A DNA stretch of 64,000 nucleotides, from NCBI GenBank assembly GCA_029379385.1, contig CM055611.1, positions 15,074,062-15,138,061 on the forward strand, read 5' to 3'. The translations under genes were made by a program, and so were the position numbers. Below, piece after piece: positions 1-12,119 of the stretch. Every line of letters starts with the position of its first letter. Position 1 is the first letter of the stretch. Source of the DNA: Quillaja saponaria (Eukaryota; Streptophyta; Magnoliopsida; Fabales; Quillajaceae). The notes beneath the pieces are model-generated. The model did not search any database, was not told where the DNA came from, and saw only the letters and a list, made by a program, of their open reading frames with translations.

Positions 1-858
1 GCTTCTCGGTGTAAAATTATTGCTGGGTATATTGCTGGTCGTGGAGCCCGATTGCTAATGAGAACGTCGATTATTGTTGCTTTGGCGAGAGTTGCAGCTT
101 CCTTGGTTACTCTGTTGAGTGAATTGAGCAGTGACAGTAAGCTGCTCTCATTTGGAGCTTTGATGGTGAAGAAAAATTTCATGACTAGAGAGTTTGTTAT
201 GGAGTTCTTCAAAAGAGATATGAGAATCCCTCATTTAAATTGTAGCACTGATCAGATCATATTTAGGTTCCATTTAAGTGAGAGTTTTCATAACGAGCTT
301 TTCTGGTCTCATGGAATGGCCAGAGATAGCTAGTTCATCGGCGATGGATCGTATCTCATTGAGATACTAGGCAATAGAGTTAGCTCCTTTGAAGATATGG
401 TTAAGAGTCTCTCGGAGACTATAACCACGAGATTGAGACTTGTTTGCATATGAAGTCTTAAGTCGAGTCCAAGCTTCAAGGAAATTTTTGGATGTAGCGA
501 CGAGAAGGGCAATGGTGGCATCAACTGAGGCCATGATGGCATGGCAAATGAGTCCGACTTGGCAGCGCCAGGAGTGATACTGCAGATCTATCAATGGCGG
601 GCAGAGAAGAGTACCTTCAATATACTGCAATAGATCCTATCCAAGAAGGAGAAGTTCTATTTGAGCTCTCTATGTGAGATAGTTGCTGCCCGTAAGTTTA
701 ATGAGTATTTAGGTGTCGGGATTGATGGAGATACATTGACCGGACTATGTGAGTGTGTTGATAACAGATCTAGATGGTTGGATGGATGGGGTGTTGGTTT
801 GGGTGGTTTCTGTTTCGGGTGTAGTGTTTTTGGTGGTAGAGGAACTGTCAGTTGTCAT
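1..858 (-). mobile_element. Ty1/copia gag (UBN2-type) remnant, 5' part of a decayed retrotransposon
   Basis: Read on the minus strand from an ATG at 858, the frame shows the start of a copia gag polyprotein. An N-terminal Thr/Ser-rich stretch is followed by a segment resembling 'LTGSNYL..RAQIELLLLG', then 'DLLQYIEGT', then the UBN2-like region at 630-367 (AIMASVDATIALLVATS, AWTRLKTSYANKSQSR, LRETLNHIFKGANSIA). Past a stop, the same frame goes on with LNEIRSIADELAISGHSM and SFEELHNKLSSHE, the usual order for copia Gag. Several in-frame stops (near 660, 364, 282 and 240) show that it is dead. The element is cut by the window edge, so protease, integrase and RT are not visible. The upstream LTR should lie at higher coordinates (860-1310), but I could not define its ends. 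Confidence 0.8.
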
Positions 859-1017
859 GGTTGCTGGAAAAAAAAATGGAGGGGGAGGAAGAGATGGATT
901 TGTGTTGCTCGTTAGAGCTTGCAGTTTTTATACTATAAAGAGACATAACAATTGGTATTGTAAAAGGCCACATCGATTAATCTTATTAATAATGTATTTA
1001 TACAAGAAGAAGAGCAA

Positions 1018-1320
1018 AGTTGCTCAAAATAGAAAAGGAAAACAAATCAATAGACTTTAATTATAATCAATAGAGAATAACGGAAGTTGCTCAAAATAGA
1101 AAAGGAAAACAAAGCAATAGACTTTAATTACAATCAATAGAAAATAACAGAAATAAAGAATAAGATATGATGGTGAAGAAGGAGGGATTTATATTCCTTC
1201 AATAAATAATGGAAGTTGTTCAAAATAGAAAAGAAAAAAATAATCAATAAACTTTAATTACAATCAATGGAAGATAATAGAAATAAAGAAAAAGATATGA
1301 TGGCGAAGAATGAGGGCTTA
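1018..1320. repeat. Three imperfect tandem copies of an AT-rich unit
   Basis: The phrase 'agttgctcaaaatagaaaag' starts at 1018 and 1085, and a variant starts at 1214. Each is followed by 'actttaattacaatcaatag'-like sequence. The first spacing is 67 bases. Copies two and three are longer (129 and about 107 bases) and share the extension 'agatatgatggtgaagaa'. The position just upstream of the copia gag remnant suggests decayed LTR or leader repeats, but this is inference. Confidence 0.7.
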
Positions 1321-2518
1321 TGTTCACGAATGGCTTGGTGTGCACAGTATGCATGAATTAAACACGTGCCTGCATGTTGTTGCAAAAGCCAAGTTTAAAT
1401 GTAGCCTATGCAATGTTTTGGGACAAAGTTTGAAAATCATAAATGCTAGCAAATTGTCATTGATAATGACTTTCTGCAATTTATTATTATTGACTTTAAA
1501 GTTTGGCTATTCCGTTTGAGGAATACCGGGTAGCAAGCCTTGGGCTCATATGAATTGACTCACATCTTGCAATAAATGATAATAGAGTTGTTCAAATTCT
1601 AATAAATTTTCAGTAATAGTTAGAACTTAGAATATTACATTTTACTTTGTCTAAAATTAAAATCATTGGTTTTTATTTATTTATTTATTTTTTTTAACAA
1701 TCAATTTTTCCTTTTTGAAAAGGTCAATAGTGCCTTTTTTTTTCTTCCTAATTTTACTAAAAACAATTGAAAAAACATAAGCCAAAAATGTGTCAAAATG
1801 TCAATGGAACACATTGAAGTAATTATACTTGCAAAATATCTATTTGTAAATTAATTGGATGAAGAACTGTGCTTTTCTTATAGCTATTATTAGTATCATA
1901 TATTTTTATGAAGCACATTCTCATGTATATTGTCTTTATTTGTATTTAACAAAATTAATGAAAAATAAAATAAAATACTTTTTTTTTATAAGAGAATAAA
2001 TATATAGTATATATTTTATTCGTAAAATACTTTAACAATTGAATTTGTTTAGACATTTTGAATAAATATATAATATATTTTTTAATCGTGAATGAAGTAT
2101 ACTTTCAAAATCTCAAAATATTACTCAATCTCATAAATTTTCAGTGCAATTAAAACTAAACCACTTCATCTAACATAAATATTTATATAAAGTAAAATGC
2201 AATATTCTAAGTTTTAACTACTAATGAAAATTTATTAGAATTTGAACAACTCTATTATCATTTATGATTTACATTTATTGCAAGATATGAGCCCGCTGCC
2301 TAGTATTCCTCAAAATGGAATGGCCAAACATTAAATTCAATGGTAATAAATTACAAAAAATCATGATTAGGGTCAGACTGTCAACATTTATCATTTTTAG
2401 ACTTTGTCCCAAAACTTTGCATGGCTACATTTAAACTCTGCTTTTGCACCAACATGCAGGCGCGTGCTTAATTCGCACGGACTAAGCACACTAGGCCATT
2501 CGCACATAGCAAGGCCCC
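1312..2518. mobile_element. DNA transposon with long terminal inverted repeats (Mutator-like or foldback type)
   Basis: The segments at about 1312-1652 and 2180-2518 are inverted copies of each other. Matching landmarks are 'gcctgcatgttg' (1371) with its complement near 2450, 'ttttgggacaaagt' with its complement near 2400, and a shared stretch around 'gataatagagttgttcaaat' in each arm. The arms are about 340 bases long with small indels, around an AT-rich centre of about 530 bases with no coding capacity. TIRs this long are typical of MULE or foldback elements. I could not find a clean 9-bp target duplication, so the exact ends and the superfamily are uncertain. Confidence 0.75.
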
Positions 2519-4596
2519 TTGTTATATAGTGAATTAGTAAATTGCAATGACCCTTTCTTTTCCTAAAACATTTTCCCACAATGTGTATATAAATGTGTTC
2601 TTGAGAATGATATGATTGTATCTTGGCCTGACTTACTAAAATTAATGCCTTGGAATGGAAAAAAATTATGCCATAATCGGCCTTAACTAATTTGAAAATT
2701 AAAAATTTGTTCAGTTTAGTTGAGTTTAAAAGATATGATTTTGTCAAGATTTATGTTTCTAACAAAAGAATCTGATAAATAATATGGGTTTTCATTTATT
2801 TATTTACTTTTTAATATCCAATGTTGGCTTCAGGAGTTTTCTGTAGGTGTCATGAAATTGTGATGAACAAATTATGTTGTTACCCAGATTTAGAAATGAA
2901 ATTTAGAATGGCTCCTTTCTAAATGATTTCAAAAGTTAAATCAAGAAAAATAGAATCCATATGGTATTGCAATTGGTGAAACATCTCCACACAAATTTTT
3001 AAAAAAGTGATAAATTATTGCAATCAATTGTGAAAACTGAACTTAACTATGTAAATTCTTGAAATATTAGTTATAGGTAATTGATATCCTCATATCAGCT
3101 TTCACAAGGCTGTTTTGTTATATGATGGAGCCCACTTGCGCTGTTTATCAACCATACATCAGGAAGGAGCTTTTTTTTTTTTTCTAAACTCGTAGTTCTG
3201 TTACTCAAACTAGGTATCTTGTCTTTCTCTTCAAAATATTGTACCAGCTGAACTAGCAACTGATTAACTTTTTTTATATATGAGTGATGCTAAAAATACA
3301 TATGCCATAGGTGAGAATGATACATGTAACATGAATCACCAACTTCTAAATAATTTGTAAAACTTTTATATCGATTCATAACATTTTCCTCATGAAATTG
3401 AATAGTTTGTTTCTAACCAAAATTTGGTACTCTCAAAACTAAATTAAATTCTTATAGGTTGTTTTTTTGGTTTTTTGTCTGACAAGATAGTACAGTTTCC
3501 ATGGATCCTTTTAGAAGAAAATGAGGTATTCAAATGTTGCTAACTGCAGAATAAGAAGAAGCCCAACACATTGTTTCCAGTGCAAGAAACTATAAAACCC
3601 CAATCCTTATATCTCTTTTTTTTTCTTTTCTTTTTTCAATTTCAAGAATCCAAGTCTTCAACTCCCATTATTATTTGCAAGCTAAATAATTGATTGAACA
3701 ATATGATTCTTCATTTTGTAGAACATACTTCTTTTCACTACTTACTAGTCTTCTTCTACTTCATTTTCTCTCCTTTTCGATTATCCACATTTGTGTTAAA
3801 TCTTTAGTGAAGTTGCAAAGATTGAAGCAAGAAAAAGAAGAAGCTGAGAGGGATGTGGCACTCTACTGCTCTCATATGGAAACTAACTACCAAAAGAAAT
3901 TTTCTGAGCTATTACTAAAGACCTTAAGCATGCATGCTAGAGAAAAAGTAACAACTTTTCATTTTTGATTTGCATTATGTTTTTCTTTGTTTTTTTTATC
4001 TGTTGGCTTGAATTTTCATAGACAAGTGGCATGGGAGCTCTGGATCTAATGTGAAAAGACTTGAAGACAAAACATAATCAAAGATTCAAGTTTTAAAGAC
4101 ATTAGCTTCAAAGGTTTCACCAGAAATTGTTGACATGCTAATGAAGTATGTTACAACTGTGAGAACTTGATGGATTGATAAAGGTTAGCTCTTAAACTTC
4201 TAGCTTTTCTTTTCTTTTTTCAAACACTTAGTTGTGTGTACATGTTTGTCGTTTATGAAAGCTAAATTTGTATTGAATTATATTTTCTACTTTATATGCA
4301 AGTCCATTTGTTTTTTAGCTGCAAGTAACTTGTTGTAGTTTTACAACACTTCAATGTTTCTCTTGCCTAAACATTAATGTTTCTATCCTTAATGTTTGTG
4401 TTAAACTCTTTTTTTTATTTTTAAAGAGAGGAAAGAAAGGTTTTTTATATATGATATGAGAATTTTTTTATTCAGTTATATGTTCATTTTATTGATTTTC
4501 TTTTTTCAGTACTCTTGTGGGTTTAGTAAACAATAGTGAAGTAAGTAAAAGAGAGTCAAACTACAAATAGAAGGAGGCAAATTAAGCAAGCAATAA
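2519..4596 (+). repeat. Segmental duplication, first copy, left part (matches 35942-38440)
   Basis: From about 2519 the sequence runs parallel to 35942 onward for about 2 kb. Shared landmarks are 'aaatgtgttcttgagaatga' (copy 2 differs by one base), 'ttatgttgttacccagattt', 'attgcaattggtgaaacatc', the promoter-like stretch ahead of the V-ATPase G start, all three V-ATPase G exons and the sequence after the stop. The match stops abruptly at about 4597 and resumes at about 12120. This copy therefore carries a large insertion. Confidence 0.88.
3501..4170 (+). pseudogene. V-ATPase subunit G pseudogene
   Basis: This is the dead paralogue of the intact gene at 37025-37643. Exon 1 (from ATG 3501) still reads MDPFRRK, then has a stop where the intact copy has Gly8, and a second stop inside the LLTAEQEAQ segment, next to a 3-base insertion. 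Exon 2 (3808-3908) stays open and encodes the conserved [14 protein letters not shown] region. Exon 3 (4022-4170) carries a 5-base insertion after ACAAGT that shifts the frame, plus a further TAA. Both donor sites are changed: the one after exon 1 reads AT instead of GT, and the one after exon 2 reads CT. Any one of these would disable the gene. The reading is firm because the intact copy is in the same window. Confidence 0.92.
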
Positions 4597-7019
4597 TGTA
4601 ATATCCCATAAGTTTAAATTGTTTTCTGAATGTATATTTACATATCTTTGTACTTGTATACTTGTTGGTGCCTTTAAATTGCCTAAATTTTGAAACAATA
4701 ATTCAATATTGAGTAAATTTAGAGTTGTACTAATAATTTATGTGGTTAAGTGCATGAAAATAACTCTAGCAGTATTTTGTGTTATTTGTTGTAGGAATTG
4801 CAGCTTATTGTGTTAATTGTAAACATGAAATGAAAATGCATAAAACTTTGATGCTATCATAAAACTATTCAATTAGATATATGACATTTGTTCACTTAAG
4901 TACTTATATCTTTTCATTTAAATGACTAAATATAATTCCAATTGATGTGTTAGAAATAGACTTGCGTAGCTTTAAAATGACATATGGTTTATAATATTTG
5001 GACTAGTAAATTAGTCTAGATAATTCATCAAAGATATGTTAAAATCGTGGAATTACAGGGTTCTAGCACATTAATCCTTTCCATGATCCAACTAGCATAA
5101 AATGAGTTAAATAAGTGAAAATAACAATGCTTTTGTGGGATATATTAGAAGACAAGTTTAGATTTTCTATACATTTATCATACATGCTAATTGAATGTGT
5201 ATATTAATTCAGTTAATTGTTTAAAGTTAGAAAAAAATATATTCTTAAAAGGTTGATTTTCATTAATATGACCTTCCCATGGTTAAAATAGTATAACTTG
5301 GGCTAGAGGAATGTAAATCATGATCCGTTTGTTAGATTAATTAATATATATATATATATATAAATATATATTTCCAAATAGGTATCATATGTATGGTTTG
5401 GATATGTACAATAGTATAGTTAATTGTTTGAAGTTGGTTGGAAGTATGAATTTGCATGAAAGAAATTAATTTAGTACAAAGCTTAATTGTTTGACTTATA
5501 CATGTTCATTGATTGTATCTTTGGCTATAAGTATATGGATAGATTTTTTAAAAGCTAGACTAATATAGCGTTAAAATGAGTTATAGCTTTTGATAATTGC
5601 TATAACTTGAGTTATAGAAGAGCAAATAACAATCTAATTGTTGGTAAAATAGTAGACATATATATGTAGGCTTGCATATATATATTTATGTGCTAATTGA
5701 ACATGCCAATGAGTACAGTTAAATCAATGAAATTAGAAGATAAGCTCTATGCTTAGTATTAAGTCAATATGTGTTCATATAATTTATGCTTGTATATGTG
5801 ATCACTTAAATGAAAATAATGATAAATTTTTTTATACAAGAGTAAAAATACATGTTAATTGATGAATGAAATATTTAAATATATTGAAATGAACTATAAT
5901 GTGATAGATATAATATTATATAACATTACACTCAGTGGAAAGTGTCAACATATAACATTAAGATTATTATAATCTTTGTATTACATTAGTGGAATAAAAC
6001 ATGGATAAGTGAAAGACTATACAACCTTAAAATATATAAAAAAAATTGTTAATATATTTGTGTGGTGGAGAATAACTTCTTTCCCTACTCATTCTTGTGT
6101 CCACAGGGTAAAGAGGTAAAACCAATAGAGCTCACCTCATTTGGCACACTTTCGTTTTCTTTCTTCTGTGTTCATTGTTTTAGTGAGAAAGGAGAGCTTT
6201 TGTAGAGAAAAGGTAAGTGTTCTAGGCTTTCATTAGTGCCAAGAACCTATATTTTTAACTCAAGTGTAAAGGCAAAGTGGAAGTTAAGAGAAAGGGGAGC
6301 AAGGCAGTGTTCAGATTTTCTTGTTCGGGGAATCTGACATTTCGAGTACTTTTTGGACTGAATTAGTTTGAGAGTCCTGAAGAGAAAGTGTAGATCATTT
6401 TTTTTTTTGATCTTATCTGGAACTTCACTTGAGCTGATTATAGCTAGAGAAGGAGTTATGACAATTTTACCATAATTGCTATTGTTCCGGTCTACTTGCC
6501 ACCTCAGTCAGTTCATAGTACCTTTCTTTGATTTAGAGGGAAAATTAGTCTAGGATTCCTAAATATAGGTTGTTCTAACATATTGAGGGACAAATATGGA
6601 GAGTTTCAAGGCTTGATTATGCTCAGGGACTTCTAGGGAGACCTTGGAAGACAATAGTAGGTTTGTTGCATTGTATTTTGCACTCGGGTTGGGTTTGATG
6701 GAAAATAAAGGTGTTTTAGGGATATTTTGCTTGAACTACCTGTGAAGAAGTTATTCATGATATAAATATAAATATGTATGGAGAATTTATGATCTATGCT
6801 TGAGTACCGAAGGTAGTGGAGCTGTTAAGTAGCTGCTGGTTTTCTGCTGGGCTGCATTAGTACTACAATCTGTCCAGAAGACTGTACATAGGGTTATAGA
6901 TTGAATTTGCCAAGAGTTTCTGAAGAAGAATTGTTCCTAACAACTAGAGAGGCAATTATGGTACTTCCAAGGTTCATGGTTGTTTGTAAGGTGATGTAGG
7001 ACAAGAATGAAGGTTAAAT
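4597..7019 (+). mobile_element. Left part of a long gypsy-type LTR inserted in the duplicated V-ATPase G region
   Basis: The break in the segmental duplication falls at 4597, where the sequence reads TGTAATATCCC, a typical start for long Ty3/gypsy LTRs of plants. The following 2.4 kb are AT-rich and non-coding. Near 6070-6420 there are promoter or leader-like stretches ('attcttgtgtccacagggta', 'gagaaaggagagctttt') of the kind found inside such LTRs. The matching right part is probably 10540-12115. I found no clear target-site duplication, so the boundaries are approximate. Confidence 0.55.
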
Positions 7020-7345
7020 AATTATAGTTTCTTATATTTTAATAATTATGATATATATCTCTTCGTTATTATTTTTAGGTTTATTTTATGTTTTTATTAG
7101 TCCCACATAGGAAATAGAAGTAGGAGTTAGTGATTAGAAGTAATATAAATATAGTATTTTATCTTTAGTTCCATATCGCTAAGATGTGAGTTAGTTAGTA
7201 CAAGGAACCTTTATAAATAAAGGTTTCTATCAAGTAGTAAAATCATCTAATAATATAAACATTTTATCAATTAATGATTTTATATCTCTGGTGTAAACAT
7301 TTTATCATTTTAAGGGTTTGATGTGATCAGCTAGGGTCAAATGGT
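7020..7345 (+). mobile_element. Gypsy 5' LTR end and primer binding site (plus strand)
   Basis: The stretch has 'tagtcccacataggaaatag' and 'ggaacctttataaataaagg', like the LTR at 10000-10290 on the other strand. It is followed at 7341-7350 by TGGTATCAG, the start of the usual primer binding site complementary to initiator tRNA-Met. A gag frame begins about 100 bases downstream. The left LTR end is not defined. Confidence 0.55.
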
Positions 7346-7445
7346 ATCAGAATTCAGAGTGAGGAATTGCTTTTGTTATTGGCAACGGTTGAGGCAACCA
7401 TCTTAGTGGACATTGATTGTGAGGTGAAGGCTCTTTTGGGTAAGG

Positions 7446-8361
7446 TTGCAGATACAAGAGGAGAGGATGACTTGTGAGCTCTATGAGACTCACGATTTTC
7501 TTATCGACTTGGGTGGCACCAACAAGGTTCATGATGATGGTAGGAACAAACATGTTCGAGGTTATGCTCGCGACCAACCTATCAACCGATGCAGTCCTAT
7601 AAGTCTTCATAGGCTACAAACCTATGACAAGATTTCAAATCTTGATGGTGACTCCTCAAAAAAAGAATTCATCAACTGGTTAGTAAATTTTGAATTTTAT
7701 TTTGAAAGTATGAAGATTCTAGAAGATCATAGATTGAATCTTGGCTACTGTAAACTTGATTATGATGTGGTGATTTGGTGGGATAGTTTACAAAACTATA
7801 GAGCCTGGCAAGGTAAAGGAAAAATTCATTCTTGGATAAAAATAAGAAATTTGATTATTTTAGAATGGTTTCCTTGTTATTATGACTGATATATAATATT
7901 GGGTGGAAATAAGAGTTAATTATAAACTTGATAAATTGAAAGACGATTATTGCAATCAGTTGATAACATTTGATGTTTATCCACAATATGATGATGTTAT
8001 GCATGCAAGAAATTCTCAAGATGTGCCGATAGAAGATATTCAAAAGGACTTGTAGCCTATGTACAACCCTATTAATGAAGACATCATCAGTGAAGAGTTA
8101 GCAGAAGCAGAAGAAGAAAGTGATAAACTTGATGTTGTTTTAGTGGACATTGAACAATGCATCAGAAAGGAAGAAAAGAAGATTGTTGATTCTAATATTC
8201 TTGAAGATGAAAAAGATAATTTAGAATACTGTCCAATTAAGCCTATCATTCAGGATTCTCTGAACCCACCAACTATAATTGTTGTAGAGGTTGATTTCAT
8301 TAGCATTGAATCAATACTTGGCAAAGTGATTGATCCACTATTTGAGTTAAAAGTCAACTAG
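7446..8361 (+). mobile_element. Ty3/gypsy gag remnant (plus strand)
   Basis: The frame at 7446-7889 encodes a retrotransposon Gag core: the pattern SKKEFINWLVNFEFYFESM, then LGYCKLDYDVVIWWDSLQ, then a Gly-Lys rich linker and WIKIRNLII. This matches plant gypsy Gag ('F..W...FE.YF', 'A..WW..L'). After a stop a second open stretch (8059-8361) is strongly acidic (SEELAEAEEESDKLD) and could be the Gag C-terminal part. The element ends abruptly near 8361-8470, where minus-strand pol sequence of another element begins. The coding is interrupted, so it is not functional. Confidence 0.72.
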
Positions 8362-8469
8362 AGTATTTGAAATGCAGAAATTACGAAGTTTCAATGTAAG
8401 AATAACTTAAAAGGTTTCAAGTATTCTAAATATCTCTTTATATGGAGAGGAAGATATTAGTTTGCCTTA

Positions 8470-9945
8470 TTAAATTCTTGTTTTGAAAGTAATCTTCCAT
8501 TCATCTCCAGGTCTAATGCGAATTTGATAATAGTCACTTTGTAAGTCAATTTTTGAGAAGATTTTAGAACTTTCCAGTTGATCTAACATGTCATCTAAAC
8601 ATGATATTAAGAAGTGATATTAAATTGTTATCTTATTTATGGCCCGACTATTGACACACATTTGCCAACTTCCATCTTTCTTGGGTGTTAACAATACGAT
8701 CACCATACAAGGATGTATAATTTCTTGGATATGTCCTTTATGAATTAGCTCTTCTACCTTTTCTCTTAAAATCTTATTCTCTTTTGGGTTAATGATGTGA
8801 TGAGATAAGTTTGGTAGGCTTGCTTCAAGAACTAAATCAATGTTAAGTTTAATGTCCCTAATTTGTGGCAATCCATCAGGTAGTTTGTCTAGAATATCTC
8901 TTGAAGCTTAGTAAACAAAGGTTGTACTTCCTTATGAATTTCAGCTCTACACATCTCCTCGCCTTTTATAATTAGAGCATATATTGTTTGGAACTCTTTG
9001 GATTCAGATACAAACTCTGACTTAGAACTCACAATAGAAAGAAGAACTTTTCCATCCATTATAGAAGTTTTAGGCATGTTTTCTCTTTTACTGGTTGGGA
9101 GAATATAAATCTTCTTTTCATTCGACCAAAAAATATAGATGTTTGCTTTACCATGATGAGTTACATCCATATCATGTTGCCATAGCCTTTCGAGTAAAAT
9201 ATGTCCAACATCCATGTTAATCACATCACAAATAACTTCATCCTTATAAGTTTTTTCAATCGAAATTGGAACTAGAAAAACTTCTATGAATGGAATAGTT
9301 GTCCATTTCTTAATCTATCCAATCTGGTATGGGGATGGATGAGGCCTTGTAGGTAACTTCTAATGTTTCACTAAAACCTATGACACAATGTTATCATAAC
9401 TACCACTGTCGATGATCAAGTCGCAAACTTTTTATTGGACTTAACATTGAGATTTAAAGATTTTGTTGCATTGAGAATACTCTTCTTGCTTTGAGGCGTA
9501 TAGCAATGTTAGCATCACACAAGATACATGTTCACCTTGTTCATTGTCAATATTTGTACTTTCTAGGTCATTATCTCCTTGCACTACATTGTATTCATTT
9601 TCATCATCTTCTCTGTGATCAACTAAATTTACTGCCTTGCGTGCACGACATTCATTAGATAGATGACTAGGCTCACCACTCCAAAACACATTGTACCTTT
9701 CTGGCATGATTTTTCCTACCATTTTCAAGAACCCTGTTGGCTTTGACTTCCAAGTTGACTAGCATGCCATAGATCTCCTGGAGTTTGTGAGTTATCCTTT
9801 CCCTTTAATCATCCAATGCTTTTTGTGACTCTGTCTCCATTCTTTGCATCTCCAGTGCAGCCCAAAGAGCCTGTATCCTATGATCACCGTCAATAGGATG
9901 GTTACCACCATTTCTGCCATTGTCGTTACAGTTGTTGTCCACCAT
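8470..9945 (-). mobile_element. Ty3/gypsy gag-protease-RT remnant (minus strand)
   Basis: Reading down the minus strand from an ATG at 9945: a Gag N-terminus with Asn-rich MVDNN start; a decayed CCHC knuckle at 9700-9640 (SHLSNECRARKAVN, first two Cys lost); an aspartic protease with LIIDSGSYDNIVS near 9420-9380; the linker VINMDVGHILLERLWQHD (9224 downward); and reverse transcriptase at 8871-8480 with [37 protein letters not shown] and [19 protein letters not shown]. In-frame stops and frame changes occur throughout, and nothing remains after the first RT third. It faces the plus-strand gag at 7446-8361, so the two come from different insertion events or a rearrangement. Confidence 0.82.
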
Positions 9946-9981
9946 CTCAAATTATTAATGAGACTCTGAACTGTTGTCGAT

Positions 9982-10290
9982 GCTTTGAGACCATCTGATG
10001 CAGTACGGAAGCAAAAACACTAGATTCATTCTCGCAAATGCCCTTGACAAAGAGAACTAAAATTCTAGTGCACTAGAATCAAATAATAAAAGAGACAAAA
10101 GTCTAAAATTTTTATTAATGAAAAGATGAGTTTATAACCAAAGGGAGAACATGTATTTATAAAGGTTCCAAAGCTCTTACTCTTTCTTCCTAGGCAATGT
10201 GGGACTAAAAATAAACTTTTTATTTATATTAATCCTAAAACATAACTACTATGTTTATTTTCCATATAGGAAAGAAAAATAAGAAAACAC
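9982..10290 (-). mobile_element. LTR and primer binding site of the minus-strand gypsy element
   Basis: On the minus strand the order is an AT-rich LTR with a 'gtcccacattgcctaggaag' stretch, the TATA-like 'ctttataaatac', and then TGGTCTCAAAGC at 9993-9982. That is a mutated form of the tRNA-Met primer binding site, placed just before the Gag start at 9945. The outer LTR end near 10290 is a guess. Confidence 0.5.
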
Positions 10291-10294
10291 TAAA

Positions 10295-10522
10295 CTACTT
10301 TCTCTTGGATTTTTCTTGATCGATCTTCTTCATAAATTCTTGGGCAATATGCTCTGCATCATAAGGTGTAAGAGGAAGCTCTTGGAAGTCAGTTCTGGGT
10401 TTGCTTGCGAAATAATGCTCTGCTTTGTACCCGGTTTTGTGTAACTTAAAATCAGAGGTCTCAAAGGCCAAACTGGATGTTAGATCTAAAGATAATATGT
10501 AGAGGATACTTAAAAGAATCAA
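10295..10522 (-). CDS. Unrecognised 75-residue reading frame, possibly a captured 3' exon
   Basis: The frame ends in a basic tail (QEKSKRK) before a TAG stop. It has protein-like composition, with segments such as KTGYKAEHYFASKPRTDF and PYDAEHIAQEFMKKIDQ, unlike the AT-driven frames around it. A possible splice acceptor (CAG before TTTGGCCTTTGAG) lies at about 10464, so only the last 56 residues or so may be coding. It sits just outside the LTR of the minus-strand gypsy element and inside the larger inserted block. It could be a captured gene fragment or part of a retroelement frame. I do not recognise the family. Confidence 0.3.
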   Translation of the reverse strand: MILLSILYILSLDLTSSLAFETSDFKLHKTGYKAEHYFASKPRTDFQELPLTPYDAEHIAQEFMKKIDQEKSKRK

Positions 10523-10539
10523 TTTAAGCTTTGGTTAGG

Positions 10540-12115
10540 TCAATTTGGACGTCAGGAAGTATGGTTTCAGAATTAGATAGTGGCTGTCTGTTACTTGCCT
10601 TATTTTGTACCAATTGTGAGGATGGATGCTTTTGAGCAATCTGGAGTTAAAATTTAAAGGACCTACCTAAAAGAGAATTGTACCTGACATTTTAAAGACA
10701 ATGTTTAAGCCTTTCCCTGACCTATTTGCATGTTTATATAAGCTGTAACCGGCATTGAGGTAGGCAAGACTCTTTCCCTATTTACTGTTTATGAGCTATT
10801 TATAAATCTTTATATAATTGTTCATGCTGAGTCGTGTGTTGGACAGTTACGTATCAAATGGAAATTTTACTATGTTTATAACTGCTTGGAATATGTAATT
10901 AAGATATTTGTTATAATAAAAGACATGTTTATGTATTAACTTGTCCTAAACTTATGTATGATTGTATGATGTTTATTAGTTGAAATGGTATGAATTAGTA
11001 TTCATATTCATATTCACATGCTGCATCGCATCCTTACTTACTGAGATAGTTGTATCTCATTCTTGTTTGCCTTAATGACTTCTAGAGAGTTAAGTACTTC
11101 ATTGGCCGCAAGGAGGAGCTTTGGGTAAACATGGCTTGGTGAAGAGTTATTTTAAGTTTGGTCAAGAGGAGTTGAATATTAGGTGTCTGCTATTTTGTAT
11201 GTTAGTATAGGCAGAATTGTAAAATGAGTTATGGGAAATTTATTAATGATATTGTAAAGGAGTAGTCTTTGGTACTTTAAAAAGCAAGTAAATTTGTATA
11301 CTTATAAGTAATGAAAGCAAGTTCGTAGTCATGTTGATGATGATTTAGCTTTGGTAACTTATAAGAAATGACCAGGATATAAAATTGGCTAATTAAGTAA
11401 ATGGTAAGGTAGTTAAACTACAAGAGGGAAATGAGTCTAAATAAAGGATTTGAAATTGTATAGTTGGAATATAATGAAAAGACTTGAATTAAGTTTGTAG
11501 TATACACCTTTACTTATAGACTTATGAAGTAGTTAAATAAGTAAACAACTGGTTAAGAAAGTATATATAACAATGGCTGAATATTGAATAAAGAGTTTCT
11601 AATGTGATCTAGAACAAGAATTGAACAAATTAAGAAAAAGGCAAGCCCTTAACAGCATAGTTAAAATGGTAATTATCTAATTGTGAATAATTTGAATAAA
11701 GGATTAAGTTAGAATTGAAAATAAGCTTACTAATATGCGAGACGATAAACTAGACCACCAATTAGTTTTACAACCAATTTTAAAATAAGCAAGTTAAGGA
11801 ATGATAGTAAGGAAAACCAAGGAGGTAAACTCCAATTCAACAAGTTTCTATAATTACCAATTAGTTTAGCAAGCTAAGTTGATAAGTAAAATGGAATAAA
11901 ATGAACTAAGTTAAAAAGGTAATCATTCAATCAAATGCAAGTACAACAACTAAATCTCTTGAATTTATAGCAAGTTTATTGATAATTCAAGTATTTAAGA
12001 TGATCTAAAAGAAAAATGTCATATTGTAGGTTTATGGGAGCTACTGTAGGCCCTGGTCTATCTTAGTTCTCATTCCTTTGTTCCAATCTTGACAAAAGAT
12101 TTACGTGTGAGGGGT
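10540..12115 (+). mobile_element. Probable right part of the long gypsy-type LTR (non-coding)
   Basis: This is 1.5 kb of non-coding DNA ending where the V-ATPase G duplication resumes. It contains a stretch typical of the 3' half of long plant gypsy LTRs around 10980-11170 ('ccttacttactgagatagtt' followed by 'ctcattcttgtttgcc'). With 4597-7019 it would form one long solo LTR into which other elements inserted. This pairing is inference. No genes were seen. Confidence 0.4.
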
Positions 12116-12119
12116 TTGT

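Noticed and set aside
1310..2747. Similar-looking small proteins at 1310-1519 (+) and 2397-2747 (-)
   Set aside because: The likeness comes from the inverted repeat arms of a DNA transposon, not from a gene pair.
3690..3968. A 92-residue open frame covering V-ATPase G pseudogene exon 2
   Set aside because: It reads through intron sequence on both sides. Only 3808-3908 is homologous to the family.
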